Source: Chlorella sorokiniana (lineage: Eukaryota; Chlorophyta; Trebouxiophyceae; Chlorellales; Chlorellaceae). Taken from it: a stretch of DNA of 64,000 bases. The position numbers were made by a program, and so were the translations under genes. Under the pieces are notes generated by a model. That model was not told where the DNA came from. It saw only the letters and a list, made by a program, of their open reading frames with translations, and searched no databases. Below are positions 49,398 through 59,645 of this stretch, in pieces. Location: contig CP084619.1 of the NCBI GenBank assembly GCA_025917655.1, positions 3,577,001 through 3,641,000 of the forward strand. The letters are read 5' to 3'. How positions within the stretch are numbered: the stretch's first letter is position 1; the number at the start of each line of letters is the position of its first letter.

Positions 49398-50294
49398 TCA
49401 CTTGCCCTTCTTCTCATCCTCGAAGAGGCCAGGGAAGCCCTTGGGCAGGGTGGGCATGATGTCCTGCGCAGGCGGCAGAGGGAGGCTGGACCAAACTTGT
49501 TCCGCCGCCGGAAGACCCAGTTGCCCGAGGGACCACGCATGCCATGTGCAGCCTGCAGGAACAGGCTGCTGCCTGCTCAGCACAGCCCCGCCCACCTGGA
49601 ATTCCCGTCCCATTCCCAGGTTGAGGAGCTTGCCGATGACCATGCGTATCGAGCTCTGGCACAGCACAAAGATGAACACCTGCTTGGGGAGTTCTGGCAG
49701 GGGACACGTCAGCAGCGCCAAATGAGTGAAGGCCCTGGCGCACAGGGCTTGCCATGCTGCCACCGTGCCTGGGGTCCACCAGGCTCCTGCAGGACGTACC
49801 GCCGAGCAATCGCGAGCCTCGGCGCCTTCCAGGCCTCTGTGCGTCACTTTCTGCATGAAAGGCAGTGGCTCAAACGGCAGGCGGCCCACAGGGCCCATGC
49901 CAGAGAACAGCCGCATCATGATCTTGTAGGTGGCAAACATGCAGAACATCATCTGCAGAGCACAGAGGAAGTAGCAAATAGTCGGAAAAAGCCTGGCAGC
50001 GGCAGGCGAAGGCGGTGACTGGTTGCGCTTTCTGCAGCGCACCACTATTGATGCCTTGAAGTTGAGCGCCGACATCTCCCTTCCTGCCTCCGTCCGCCAA
50101 TTCTGCAGCCGCTGCTCCTTCTTTTTGAGGTTCTTGCTTGCTGATGCCTCCTCGACCCGCCGCGAGTGCTTGGCCAGGTTGGCCTTCAGGGCCTGGAACC
50201 TGGGGGTGCGCCAAACAAAGTACCATTGAAGGAACTCGGTCACTAGAGCCGAGGTGGTGGAGAACGCTATCACCAAGAGCGGGACTAACGGCAT
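49398..50294 (-). CDS. TMCO1: TMCO1-like ER membrane protein (Oxa1 superfamily, DUF106)
   Basis: ER protein of the GET1/EMC3/TMCO1 group, a ribosome-translocon insertase component also described as a Ca2+ load-activated channel. Starts MPLVPLLVIAFSTTSALVTE (first membrane span), then LQWYFVWRTPRFQALKANLA and a cytosolic coiled coil, VEEASASKNLKKKEQRLQNW. The second exon starts at 49952: MMFCMFATYKIMMRLFSGMG, RLPFEPLPFMQKVTHRGLEG, matching the TMCO1 LPFxPLxxxQxxxHRxL motif. The third exon (49679-49596) has VFIFVLCQSSIRMVIGKLLN. The last exon, from 49463, reads DIMPTLPKGFPGLFEDEKKG and stops at 49400-49398. All three introns (90 or 93, 120 and 132 bases) are multiples of three and stop-free, so the whole gene reads as one open frame. 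The start at 50294 is preferred over an upstream in-frame Met at 50336. Confidence 0.9.
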   Translation of the reverse strand: MPLVPLLVIAFSTTSALVTEFLQWYFVWRTPRFQALKANLAKHSRRVEEASASKNLKKKEQRLQNWRTEAGREMSALNFKASIVVRCRKRNQSPPSPAAARLFPTICYFLCALQMMFCMFATYKIMMRLFSGMGPVGRLPFEPLPFMQKVTHRGLEGAEARDCSAVRPAGAWWTPGTVAAWQALCARAFTHLALLTCPLPELPKQVFIFVLCQSSIRMVIGKLLNLGMGREFQVGGAVLSRQQPVPAGCTWHAWSLGQLGLPAAEQVWSSLPLPPAQDIMPTLPKGFPGLFEDEKKGK

Positions 50295-50550
50295 TTTGAC
50301 GCTTTCACAGTGCCTAGCATGCGCAGAAAGCGGCACTTTCGTGTGATAGTGTGCAGCCGCTCCCCCTTGATACCGGGCGGCGCCAGGCGTGCAGCCGCCT
50401 GCTGTGGCATGCTGGCACTGCTGATTGTTGTGGCCTCAAGCCCCACAGCACGGCCTGGTCGTTCTAAAGAAGTGATAAAGAATGTACTGTCAGCTCATAC
50501 TTGCAAAAACTTGCTCATACATGCGAAAACTTGCTCACAGCAGATGGGTG
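50295..50550. promoter_or_regulatory. Short promoter interval between TMCO1 and PARP16
   Basis: 256 bp between the PARP16 stop and the TMCO1 start, both minus strand. It must hold the TMCO1 promoter and the PARP16 3' UTR. No clear polyadenylation motif. Confidence 0.5.
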
Positions 50551-52043
50551 TCAAATGCGGATGCCAAGCTTGCGTCGCATGGTGCGTCGAATGAGCGGCC
50601 AGTGTTCGCGCAAGCTCATGTACAGCAGCCAGGCAAAGTACCCAACAATCAGGTACAGCAGGGGTGAGCGACCCTGCGGCTGCGCGACGACCTGACTCTG
50701 CGGCGCTGGCCCGTGCGCCCCTGGGGCTGCCACACGTTCCCCAGGTGGCGGACCCGCTGCTACCCGCGCTGGCGCCTCATCTGCATAGAGAAGCACAAAG
50801 TGTATGGCCACGGCATCCATGCGCTCCACCAGGATGTACTTGTCAGGAACCTGCAGCAGCGGCCGGCACACGCTTGGGCAGCTTTGATGCCAGCGGGTCG
50901 GTGAGAAGGGCACAGGGAGCCAGCAGGGGCGCTGCTCCACAAGGGCAGCAAGCGAAGCGCGCACCAGGTCGTTGTTGTGGGTGCCCAAGGCTGCGCCTTG
51001 CTCAATACTGCAGCACAGTATGCAGCGCAGGCGGGTGCCCAGCGCGGAGGAGCACCAGCCTTGTGAGGGGAGCGCAAACGCAAATGCCACGTTGGGTTCT
51101 GAGGAAAAGTAGATGCCCTTGCCAAACACATACCCTGCAGGAGGCAAGGAGGTTCCCATAGAAGCCGAGGGTGACAAACATGCACTGGAGACATGCACCA
51201 CCACTGCAGCAGGAGCGCTGCAGGGGACAGCCTCAGCGCCACCACTCCCTCTGGTATCGACTCCCCTGCAGGCAGGTGTTCCAGCCTGGCTGGAGCCACC
51301 CTGTGCTACACGCGGAAAAACAGCCAAAGGACGCGAGTCGCACCCGTGCGCTCCAAGCGCGTGCCCGATGCGTTGATCAAACCATGGTGCAGGATTGAAT
51401 GGAGGTTCTCCCAGGGGTGCCGTGGAAGGCCAGCAGGCGCGCCCGCTGCCGTCGGCCAGCGCCGCGGGCACCTCCCAAGCTGCAGCGCCGCGTGCGGGCG
51501 CAGCCCGGGTTGCGCCCAATGTCCGCCATCCACGCCGTGAGGTGGGGCAGCTGCTCCTGCATCCGTCGCAGCGTGCACCGGCGCAGGGTCAGCACCTGCA
51601 GCCAGCAAGAACCGGGAGCAGCACACACGCCGGGCATTCACAAGGCTGCATAGGCTACCAGATGGCAGCGCTCGAGGCTTGCAGCCTGCTGGCTGCATGC
51701 AAGTCAGCACTGCAGGACAAGCCAACATAACTTGGCTTGCACCGGGGTCGCCTCACCGGTCGTTGGGGATGCGTGAACAGCCAATGAAGCAGCTCCGCTT
51801 GCTGCTGTGACAGGCTGTCGACAGAAGCTGCCAGATGCGCAGTAGGAGGTAGCGCTTGCACGCTTTCCAGCAGCGCAACGTAATCGCGCTCCCCGCCCGC
51901 AGCAAAGCTTGCCGAGGGAAAGGGGTGGTGCACGTGGCTCGCCGAGCAGATGCCGCGGCACCTGCCAGTGCAGACAGCAGCAGATCAACGGCCCAGGGGT
52001 CGGCCTGTTGCGCCAGCTCTCGCAACTGCTGGTTTACTGACAT
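50551..52043 (-). CDS. PARP16: PARP16-like tail-anchored mono-ADP-ribosyltransferase
   Basis: Resembles PARP16, the ER tail-anchored ADP-ribosyltransferase linked to the unfolded-protein response. The N-terminal helical region is MSVNQQLRELAQQADPWAVD plus LLLSALAGAA, then FAAGGERDYVALLESVQALP (PARP16 alpha-domain like) and LTLRRCTLRRMQEQLPHLTA. The catalytic core has LLAFHGTPGENLHSILHHGL (His of the H-Y-E triad), FGKGIYFSSEPNVAFAFALP (Tyr), RCILCCSIEQGA and VPDKYILVERMDAVAIHFVL plus LYADEAP. The C-terminal anchor is PLLYLIVGYFAWLLYMSL, followed by a basic lumenal tail (RRTMRRKLGIRI). Several introns; the frame of the first exon changes near 51905-51935. An in-frame upstream Met lies at 52055. 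It lies head-to-tail with TMCO1, another ER protein. Confidence 0.85.
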
Positions 52044-52700
52044 CCTGCTGTCCAAGCAGGAGGGCTGGCTGGGTAGGAAGGGAGGACGCAGAACGGCCGC
52101 CGGCGTTCCTGCGGTCCTAGGTTCGGCAAAGGTGCAGGGCTGCCTGGCAGATACGCAGGCTCAAATTCACAGCCGGTAAACGATCATAGTACTCAAGCAA
52201 TACACGGGAGCTTCTGGCTGCCTGGTGGCGAGTGTCCGAAAGCTGCTCGCGGGTTTCGTGGGGAGAGGTGCGCTTGGCTTTGATATGTATCGTGAGTTCT
52301 GGTCAAGCAAGTTGTGTAGCCGCCGATTGCCGCTGCCCAGGTGCTGCCTGGAACGCCAGGGTGGCTGGATGCTGCCGCTCGGCATGCTGAGCGGCGGGAG
52401 TCCAGCTGCGTACAGCTTCAGGTCTTGATCCCTGTCGTTGATCCCCTCGGTTGTGGTGTCTCATAAGGAGCAGCCTAAGCCAGCAAGCCAAGGCTGTGGG
52501 GTAGTTCCAATCATGCAGACAGCGCTCAGGGGCCTCAGCGCGGCTCTGCCGCTTCGATCAGGTCAGTTACACTTCAGAAAGATTGAAAATGCATACCATC
52601 GCCGCCGGGGCGCTATGCAGTCCGGCTCAAGTCCTGGCAGCAGTCTATCTTGGGCCTTGGGCGGGTTGTTGAACCGTTTGCGACCGCACAAGACACAACG
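52044..52700. promoter_or_regulatory. Divergent promoter region, PARP16 / NAR1
   Basis: About 0.65 kb between inferred starts. Upstream in-frame Met codons for NAR1 at 52513-52650 leave its 5' end open. No nitrate-response element could be named by eye. Confidence 0.5.
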
Positions 52701-55155
52701 ATGCTCGAAGCCATCGCCGCCTGCCGAGCCCGGAACACCTGGTGCTGCTGCCAGGGCTGCCCGCCGCCCGCACCAAGTGCCAAACTGGCGCTACCTCTTC
52801 CTTCGCACCTGGAGCACACCAGCGCCACAGGCCTGCGGCCAGTTGTGTCAAACTCGTCTTCATTCCCTGCGCAGGCGTGCGCGCAGCACAGCCGATACGC
52901 CGCCTGCACCTGGTGGCGCAGGGCGTGCCCGACCGCCCCTCTGGCGGCGGCAGCCGCTCCGCTTCGGGCCCCTTCCAGTCACCGGCCTACACCAGCAGCC
53001 CCGCCCCCACCAGCAGCAGCCCCGCCCCCACCAGCAGCATCCCGGCCCCCTCGCAGCCGGTGATAGTCAACGTGTCTGCCCCCGCCCCCGCCCCAGCCTC
53101 CTCTGTGACGGTGACCAACGAGGTGGCCACCAGCAGCGTGCTGTCGCCGCCTCAGATCTACGAGAAGGTGCGCTCGCCGCCGACGCCTGCCCGCAGCATG
53201 CAAGGCGGCCGCAGGCTGGCAGCGCTTGGGCAGTAGCTGCCTGCTCAGCGCCGAGTGGCCGTGCAAGCTGAAGGCACGCTTGCGGGGGCATGAGCGCCTG
53301 CATCCCAGCCGCTGCCCTCCACCCCCGTGTGCCCTGCTTGCTCCCCCTGCAGGCGGCCGTCATGGGCGCGTACAAGGCGGCGCTGCCTTGGTGGAAGATT
53401 GTGCTGTTAGGCATGGTGGCGGGCTGCTACGTGGGCTTGGGCGGCGCGCTGCTGCTCACAGGTGGGTGCGGCTGGTGGGTGCGGCTGCGCGTGCTGCTCA
53501 GGGCTGCATGCAGCCAGTAGCTGGGCCAGCGCGTGTCATGCTTCCTGCTCACCATTCACTGGCCACTAGCTCACCCACGTCATGCTGCTGGCTCGCGCGC
53601 CCCCCCGCAGTGGGTCCCAACTGCACGGGCATTGCTGCCTCCAACCCGGGGCTGGCCAAGTACATCACCGGCGCCATTGGCTTCCCCTTTGCGCTGCTGC
53701 AGGTGGGGGAGTGGTGGAAGGCAGCAAGCAGGCGATCGGCAGCGCGCTCTTAACGCGCCGCTGCTGCGCAGCCCCTTGCTGCTTGTGATGTCACCGTGTG
53801 GGCGGGAATGGAGGGCTGTGCATGCTCCGTTGGCCTCGCGCTGTGGAGAAATGCTGTTTATTTCAAGGGTTTACCTCGACACTCAGTCGCCCTTGACACA
53901 CACGACATATACACACGCTCTCTGCCCCCTTCCCGGCGTGCCCAGATCATTTCTTGCGGCTCCGAGCTGTTCACCGGCAACACCGCTCTCTGCTTCACTG
54001 CCTGGCTGGAGGGCAAGACCAGGTTCTCCGCCGTGCTCAAGAACTGGGTGTGCGCCTACGCGGGCAACATCGCCGGCTGCGCCCTCATGGTCGCCCTCTT
54101 CTGCAACACCGGCTTGCTGCCACAGCTGAGCCGCGGGGCAGAGGCGCTGGCGCTCTACAAGACTGCTGCGCCCTTCAAGGAGGTGGGCGGCTTCACGAGG
54201 CAGGCTGGCTGGCCGTTGCGCTGCAAGAGGTCGTCAGCAGGGAGCCTGTCCGACTTCGCCCAGTGTTGCCGCTTGTCGATTGTAAATAATTGCTAAGCAC
54301 CCTGCCGCCCCCTTCCCCTCGGCCTCCAGGTCTTCCTCAAGGCCATCTGTGCCAACTGGTTTGTGTGCCTGGCTGTGTGGCAGTGCCTGGCCACCAACAG
54401 CTTTGGCGGCAAGTTCATCGCCTGCCTGGGCCCCGTCTCCGCCTTCGTGTGCATTGGGTGAGGGCTGGAGAGGCGGGCTGCGAGGCGGGCTGTCGCAACA
54501 GCGAGTGATTGTCACAGCCGCCTCCGTCGATCGCCAGGGAGCCGGCGTTGTGCTGCGGCTGCTCCACGTATGTACCCCCACCCCACCCCTCCCCCTTTCA
54601 CACATCGCAGGCTGGAGCACTGCATTGCCAACCTGTTCTTCGTGCCACTGGGCATCTGCTGCGGTGAGTTGAATCTTCCCTCAAAGCCTTTCTTCCTTCC
54701 AGATCCCGCCTGCTGCTCCATGCCTTCCGCCCCCCCCGCCACCCACCCACCCACCCGCTTTTGCCCCCTGCCCGCCGCCCCCTCCCCAGGTGCCAACGTG
54801 ACCTGGCAGCAGTTCCTCACCGTCAACCTCATCCCCACAACCCTGGGCAACATTGTGGCTGGCACGGTGCGCTGGGCTGCCTGGGGCGCTGTACGGGGTT
54901 TCCCCGTTTGTGCGCCTCCCGGGTCCTGCGAGCCTGTCACGTTAGCCCGCCACTGCTCGCTGCGCTCATTGCCTCCTTCCCTGTGCGCCTCCAGCCCCCC
55001 TCCCCCCGCTCACCCCGACAGCCCACCAACTGAGGTGTGCCCTTAACCGAGGCTGTGCCTGCCTCCCTTCCCCGCAGCTCTGCATGGCCACCGTCTACTC
55101 CCTGCTCTACGGCGCTCTGGGCAGGAAGATCACCGGAGAGGCCAAGGCCGCGTGA
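52701..55155 (+). CDS. NAR1: Plastid nitrite transporter NAR1 (formate/nitrite transporter family)
   Basis: FNT-family channel that carries nitrite into chloroplasts for nitrite reductase. The N-terminal region is Ser/Pro-rich with three imperfect copies of a block containing SSPAPTSS, like a transit peptide plus linker; its start is uncertain. The channel begins VLSPPQIYEK, AAVMGAYKAALPWWKIVLLG, MVAGCYVGLGGALLLT, then GPNCTGIAASNPGLAKYITG, AIGFPFALLQIISCGSELFT, GNTALCFTAWLEGKTRFSAV (the FNT signature loop), NWVCAYAGNIAGCALMVALF, FLKAICANWFVCLAVWQCLA, LEHCIANLFFVPLGICCGAN, FLTVNLIPTTLGNIVAGT, and CMATVYSLLYGALGRKITGE before AKAA. TGA is at 55153-55155. Six membrane segments, as in all FNT channels. 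No frameshift is needed in the channel part. Confidence 0.93.
52983..53045. repeat. Short coding repeat in the NAR1 N-terminus
   Basis: Three imperfect ~21 bp units (CAGCAGCCCCGCCCCCACCAG and variants) encode Ser/Pro/Ala-rich repeats just before the FNT domain. Confidence 0.65.
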
Positions 55156-55733
55156 GGCCCAGCCCGCTGGCCCCGCCGCGCCGCAGCTCAGCCAGTACCG
55201 CCCCCAGCTGGTGCCGCTTGCACGCCGGGCAGGCCAACCTCCCCTTGCACCATGCGCCTTCTACTTTGCAACCATGGGAAGCCTGCCAGCCGGCTGAACC
55301 CCCTCCCCACGCTTTTCCCAAGCTGCCCGCTGGCAAACCGCCGCCCCTGCCCCATGAAACGCCTGTCCGCTGTGCGCTGCATCTCATTCACAGGATCACT
55401 GTTTTACTCACCGAACTGCTGCCTCCATGATTCTTGACTCTGTGCCTGCCTCATTCTTTCGTCATTTGCGTGTGAATGCTAAAGAGCGGTGGATACGACA
55501 GCTGATGCCGCAACTGCAGCTTTGGGTGAGTACTGCTGCAAGTTCGGGGCAGGCCTCATTTGCAGTTGTCAAGCGACGTTGTTCGCAGCTTGCTGCCTCA
55601 CGTTGCTATGCACATGCGATGAGGGGGAACCGGGTCTGGCGGGGTGGGTCTGCTGGACTCCCGACTGCGCATCATTTCATGGGTCCATTTGCTTGTGGGC
55701 GGGCAACAGAGGGGCAACAACTGCAGCCAGAGC
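55156..55733. other. Convergent intergenic stretch
   Basis: 3' flanks of NAR1 and the coiled-coil gene, AT-richer at 55370-55480. No clear TGTAA and no supported coding sequence. Confidence 0.5.
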
Positions 55734-58700
55734 TCACGCCTTGCCGAACTTGGACTTGAGGCTGCCCCAGGAGCGCCGAAGCTCGCTGCCTGCTCCGGGG
55801 CTGGCCTCCGGGCCGGGCGGCGGGGGCGAGGCGGCGTGTGGCTGGCCCTGCAGCCCTTTGATGGACTCCCGCGCTGCTGAGCATTCGCTTGAGCATTTTG
55901 CCGGGGAGCGCTTCTTCTTCTTGCGCGCCAGCTGCTGCTGCAGCACCGCAATCTGGGCCAGCAGCTCGTCCTCGCGGATGTCCTGCTCGCTCTTCAGCGC
56001 AGCAATCTCCAGCTTGAGGCTGGCCACCTGCGCAGGGGCGGGGCGGCAGCCAGAGGCGGCGGCGGCTGGGGCGGAAGGTTTGCGCTGGAAGTCGCACGCC
56101 CGCAGCAGGCATGGGTGCTGGCGTGGCTGCACGGGACGGCGTGCCTGCTGTGCAGGCGGCACCCCATTGCTGCGACGGCCCCTACAATGTGCGGCACACA
56201 GCCTGCAGCCGCCCTGGTGTGTCAGCAAGAGGCATCCCTGCCTGCCCCAACCCCCTCACTCACCCGGATGGACAGCGCGTTCATTTCCTCCAGCCGCGCC
56301 GCCACCGCCTCCGCACTCAGCCGCGCCGTCTTCAGCTCCCCACCTCGCTGCGCAGCCGCTCCTCCTCCTCCATGGTGCGCGCCGCCTCCTGGCCCAGCCG
56401 GATCAGCTCCCCCGCAGCATGGCGGTCGCCTCCTCCCAGAGCGCGGTGTCGTCTCGCCCCCCCGTCCCCCCGTCGGTGCTGCCGCCGGAGCGCGGTGAGC
56501 TGCTGGAGCGCGGGCGCCGCCCGGCTGCTGCGGGGCTTGCGCTGCTGCTCCTCGCGAGACTGCAGGGGGAGGCGCCGCGCCTCGACTGCCGTCAGGCAAG
56601 CAGACAGCCTGTGCGGAGGGTCTACCTGCTACTGCACGGCGAGGCAGAGGCCTAACAGGCAACTGTTTCCCCCTTCCCATTCCTCGGCAACGTGCCCCCT
56701 TACCCCGCCCCCCCCGCCCCCCCCTCAACCACCATCACACACACAGCACCCCCTCCACTCCCTACCACCATCACACACGCAGCACCCCCCGCCCCTCCAC
56801 ACCACCATCACACACGCAGAGCCCTTCACCCCCCCACCTGCACCAGCCGGTCAATCATGCTGGCCAGGGCCTCCTGGGTCAGCCCGACCGGGAGGCGTGG
56901 TACGCCTGGCGCTGCCTGCGGGGCAGGACACGTGGGCGGCCGTTGGCACGCGCACGCACGGCGGGCAGCCAGCAGTCGCCAACAGCTGTGCTGCGCGGAC
57001 ATGCTGGCGTGCATCGCTGCCGCGCTTAGGCAGCCAATTTGCCCCTTGTGCCCGCACAACTTCGCTCGCGAGCCGTGCAGCACCGTGGGCGCTGCTCTCG
57101 CTCACCCCCAAGCCACAGGGTGCCCAGCGGCCGTGCGTCGCGTTGCGCCGCCGCTCCTCCGCCGCCATCTGGGCGGGGGTCGGTGCCATGCGGGGCGAGG
57201 CCACCGAGGACGGGCCCTTGGCTGCTTCAAGGGGGCATTGTGAGGAATGTGTGGTATGCAGCCAGGGCAGGTGGCGGGTTGTGAGGCGCAGGCAGCATGC
57301 AGGCACTCGAGCAACAACAAGCAGCCACCATGCAACTCCAGCTGCCAGCTGCCAGCCGGCTGCGCGGGCAGGCGGCAGCGCTCACAGCGGGGGTGCCGCC
57401 CATCGTGCTCCTCGTCGCTGCTGCCGCCCTCCTCCTCCTCGCTGTCCGCCCCCGCCGCCGCCGCATCTGCCAGGTGCTGACGCAGGCGGGCCACCTGCTG
57501 CTGAAGGGACAGGATCTGGCTGTGGGCCGAGCCCAGGTCGGCGGGCAGCGGCTGGCCCGCCGCATCCACCGCAGCAGCGTCGGCCTGGTTGGCGGGTTGT
57601 GTCTGGCCCGTTGCATCCACTGTAGGAGCGCCGGCCTGGAGGGCGGGCAGCGGCAGCGCGGGGCCCGCAGCCGCCGCATCCACGCCGTTTGGCGGGGGGC
57701 AGGCGCAGGCGAGGGAGGGGCGGCGGCCGCCCCAGCCTCATCGGCCAAGCCTTCGTCGGGCTCGGGCAGCGCTGCAGGTGCAGGGGAAGCCGCTGCTGCT
57801 GGCACGCTGTCTTCAGGGGCAGGCGGCGCGTCGGCGCCTTCCACCTCAGGCGTGGAGGGGCCAGGGGAGCTGCCGGGCATGGCGGGCGCACTGGTGTGCT
57901 CTGGCGCCGCCGCCGCCGCCGGTGCAGCAGCCGCGGCCCCCTCGCTGAAGGAGATTTGCGCCGCTGCCTGCGCCGCTGCCAGCTGCTTCTTCAACTCAGA
58001 CACCTCAGCGGTGCGCAGGCTCAGCTGCTGCAGGGCCTGCTGCAGGGCGGCATGCGCAGCCGCGGACGCATCACCGGCAGGCGCGCGGCGGGGGCGCCGC
58101 CACCGGCGTCGCCGCCGCAGGGTCGGCGGCCCCACCCCGAGCCAGCTGGCCCTGCAGCACGCGGTTCTCCTGCTTCGCGGTCTGCAGCGCGTCCTGGGCC
58201 GCCTGCAGCGCGGCAGGGTGGCAGCCCGGCCCTCCAAGCTTGGGTGCGGCAGCGCACCCTCACCTCCAAACAGTTGCCCAGCATGCAAGGCTGCCCAGCT
58301 TGCATGTGCAGCAGCCGCGGCAGCGCAGCAGGGCCAGGCCGGCAGGAAGGCCCGCATGGCAGCCGGGCAGGAGATAACCCCGCCAGCTCACCGCCAGGTC
58401 ACCCATCACCCCGCCAGGTAGTCTGTGGTGGTGGACAGCTCGCGCCCCTGCCGCTGCATGGCCGCCCGCGCCTCCGCCACCTCCTCCACAGCGGCGCGGT
58501 GCTGGCGCTGCGGTGGCCAGGTGAGCGGCACAGGCGGAGTGAGGGGGCATGCAGCTGGAGGGGCTGAGAGAACACAGGACGGGGAGGCACAGCTGCCACC
58601 GCATAGCTGCGGCCACGGCACAGCACAGCCGGCCCTGGCGCGCAATCTTTGCCTGCATGCCAGCTTTTTGCTGGCGATTCTCACCTGCGACAGTGCCAGC

Positions 58701-59168
58701 TCATCGTTGGCGGCAGCCAGCTGGCGTCGCAGCGCCGCCACCTGGCTCTCCAGGTCTTTAGCCCGCAGCGCGCCCGCCTCCGCCGCCGCCAGCCGGTCGC
58801 TCATGGCCGCCGCCTCGCGGTCCAGCGCCTTCATGGCCCCCCGCGCAGAGGCCTCTGCCTCTCGGCGCTGACCGTCCAGCTCGGCACGGGCGGCAGCCAG
58901 CTGGCGGCGGGCCGACTCAGCCTCCTTCTCCGCGGACAGCAGGCGGTCGCGCGTCGCCTCCAGGCGCGTCTCGGCGGCCTGCGCCCCCCGCCTCGGCCGC
59001 GCGCAGCTGCTTCTGCAGCGTGGCGATCTCCACGCCCCGCTCCTTCAGCTCCGCCGCCCGCGCCGTGAGCTCGTTGCGCAGCCGGGTCAGCTCATGCACC
59101 AGCGGGGCGGGCTCTGCACTCGCCTCGGGGCTCGACCGCCGCCGCTGGCCCGCCGAGCTGGCAGACAT
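55734..59168 (-). CDS. Long coiled-coil protein, unknown family
   Basis: Begins MSASSAGQRRRSSPEASAEP, followed by heptad-rich helices: LRNELTARAAELKERGVEIA plus TLQKQLRAAEA, SARRQLAAARAELDGQRREA, SDRLAAAEAGALRAKDLESQ plus VAALRRQLAAANDELALSQ, AARAALQ-type helices (HAALQQALQQLSLRTAEVSE plus LKKQLAAAQA), an Ala/Pro-rich acidic linker, an internal repeat region (57.54-57.68 kb), HSQILSLQQQVARLRQHLAD, TMEEEERLRSEVGSLKTARL, and the last exon VASLKLEIAALKSEQDIRED plus ELLAQIAVLQQQLARKKKKR. It ends RSWGSLKSKFGKA with the stop at 55734. Many introns and several frame changes make the exact model uncertain. The architecture suggests a golgin, centrosomal or filament-like scaffold, but no diagnostic GRIP or other domain was seen. 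Confidence 0.68.
56728..56835. repeat. Minisatellite of about 36 bp, three units, in an intron
   Basis: Units share ACCACCATCACACACGCAGC followed by a C-rich filler: starts at about 56728, 56764 and 56802. It lies in an intron of the coiled-coil gene, after a long C run. Confidence 0.8.
57540..57685. repeat. Imperfect tandem repeat in the coiled-coil gene
   Basis: About three diverged copies of a ~57 bp unit with CTGGCCCGCCGCATCCACCG / CTGGCCCGTTGCATCCACTG / GCCCGCAGCCGCCGCATCCACGC. In the coding frame they give repeated VDAAGQ/VDATGQ plus a Pro/Gln linker. Confidence 0.7.
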
Positions 59169-59645
59169 GGCGGCGCGCGCTCCTGCTGCTCCTTGACGGG
59201 CTGCAGGTACGCGGTTGGGGGATAATGAGAGCGGCAATGGCTCTGCCAGCGCTACCGGGCTTGAACCAGATGCGCACGGTCGGGCGGCTCACGCGGAGAC
59301 GAGCACTGCCGATAACCCCACCTGGATGCTAATTCAAGCTTTCTATCGTTTTTGGCACTCCTTAATATCCAATTGCCTCGGCGGCAGCACTGCAATCTAG
59401 GGAACACGATCTCGTATCCTTCCCTGCGAGCAGACAAGCCTGTCCAGCAGCGTTAAGGTATCGGAGCTGCTGCACAAGCACGTTGCGCGCTCGAAAAGCC
59501 ATGCCCTGGTCATAATCCATCCACGCGCGCTGCATCTCCACGCTGGTCCACTTCAGCTTTTGGGTGAGGTTGTAAAGCAAGGCGATCGGCGTTTGTAGAG
59601 TGCTCTTGGGCTAGTCGCTCGTTGTCAGACCGCAGCCAGCCCAAA
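59169..59645. promoter_or_regulatory. Divergent promoter region, coiled-coil gene / TraB gene
   Basis: 477 bp between start codons, with AT-rich patches at 59320-59400 and 59500-59600. A 72-codon minus-strand frame (59580-59362) lies inside, but it has no support as a gene. Confidence 0.55.

Noticed and set aside
56700-56840. CRISPR-like spaced repeat
   Set aside because: Only three imperfect units with C-rich, non-unique filler inside an intron of a nuclear gene; a minisatellite, not an array with spacers.
59362-59580. 72-codon minus-strand frame in the divergent interval (starts MLYNLTQKLKWTSVEMQR)
   Set aside because: No recognisable domain and no splice partners; it lies in a region that must hold two promoters, and it is short enough to occur by chance.
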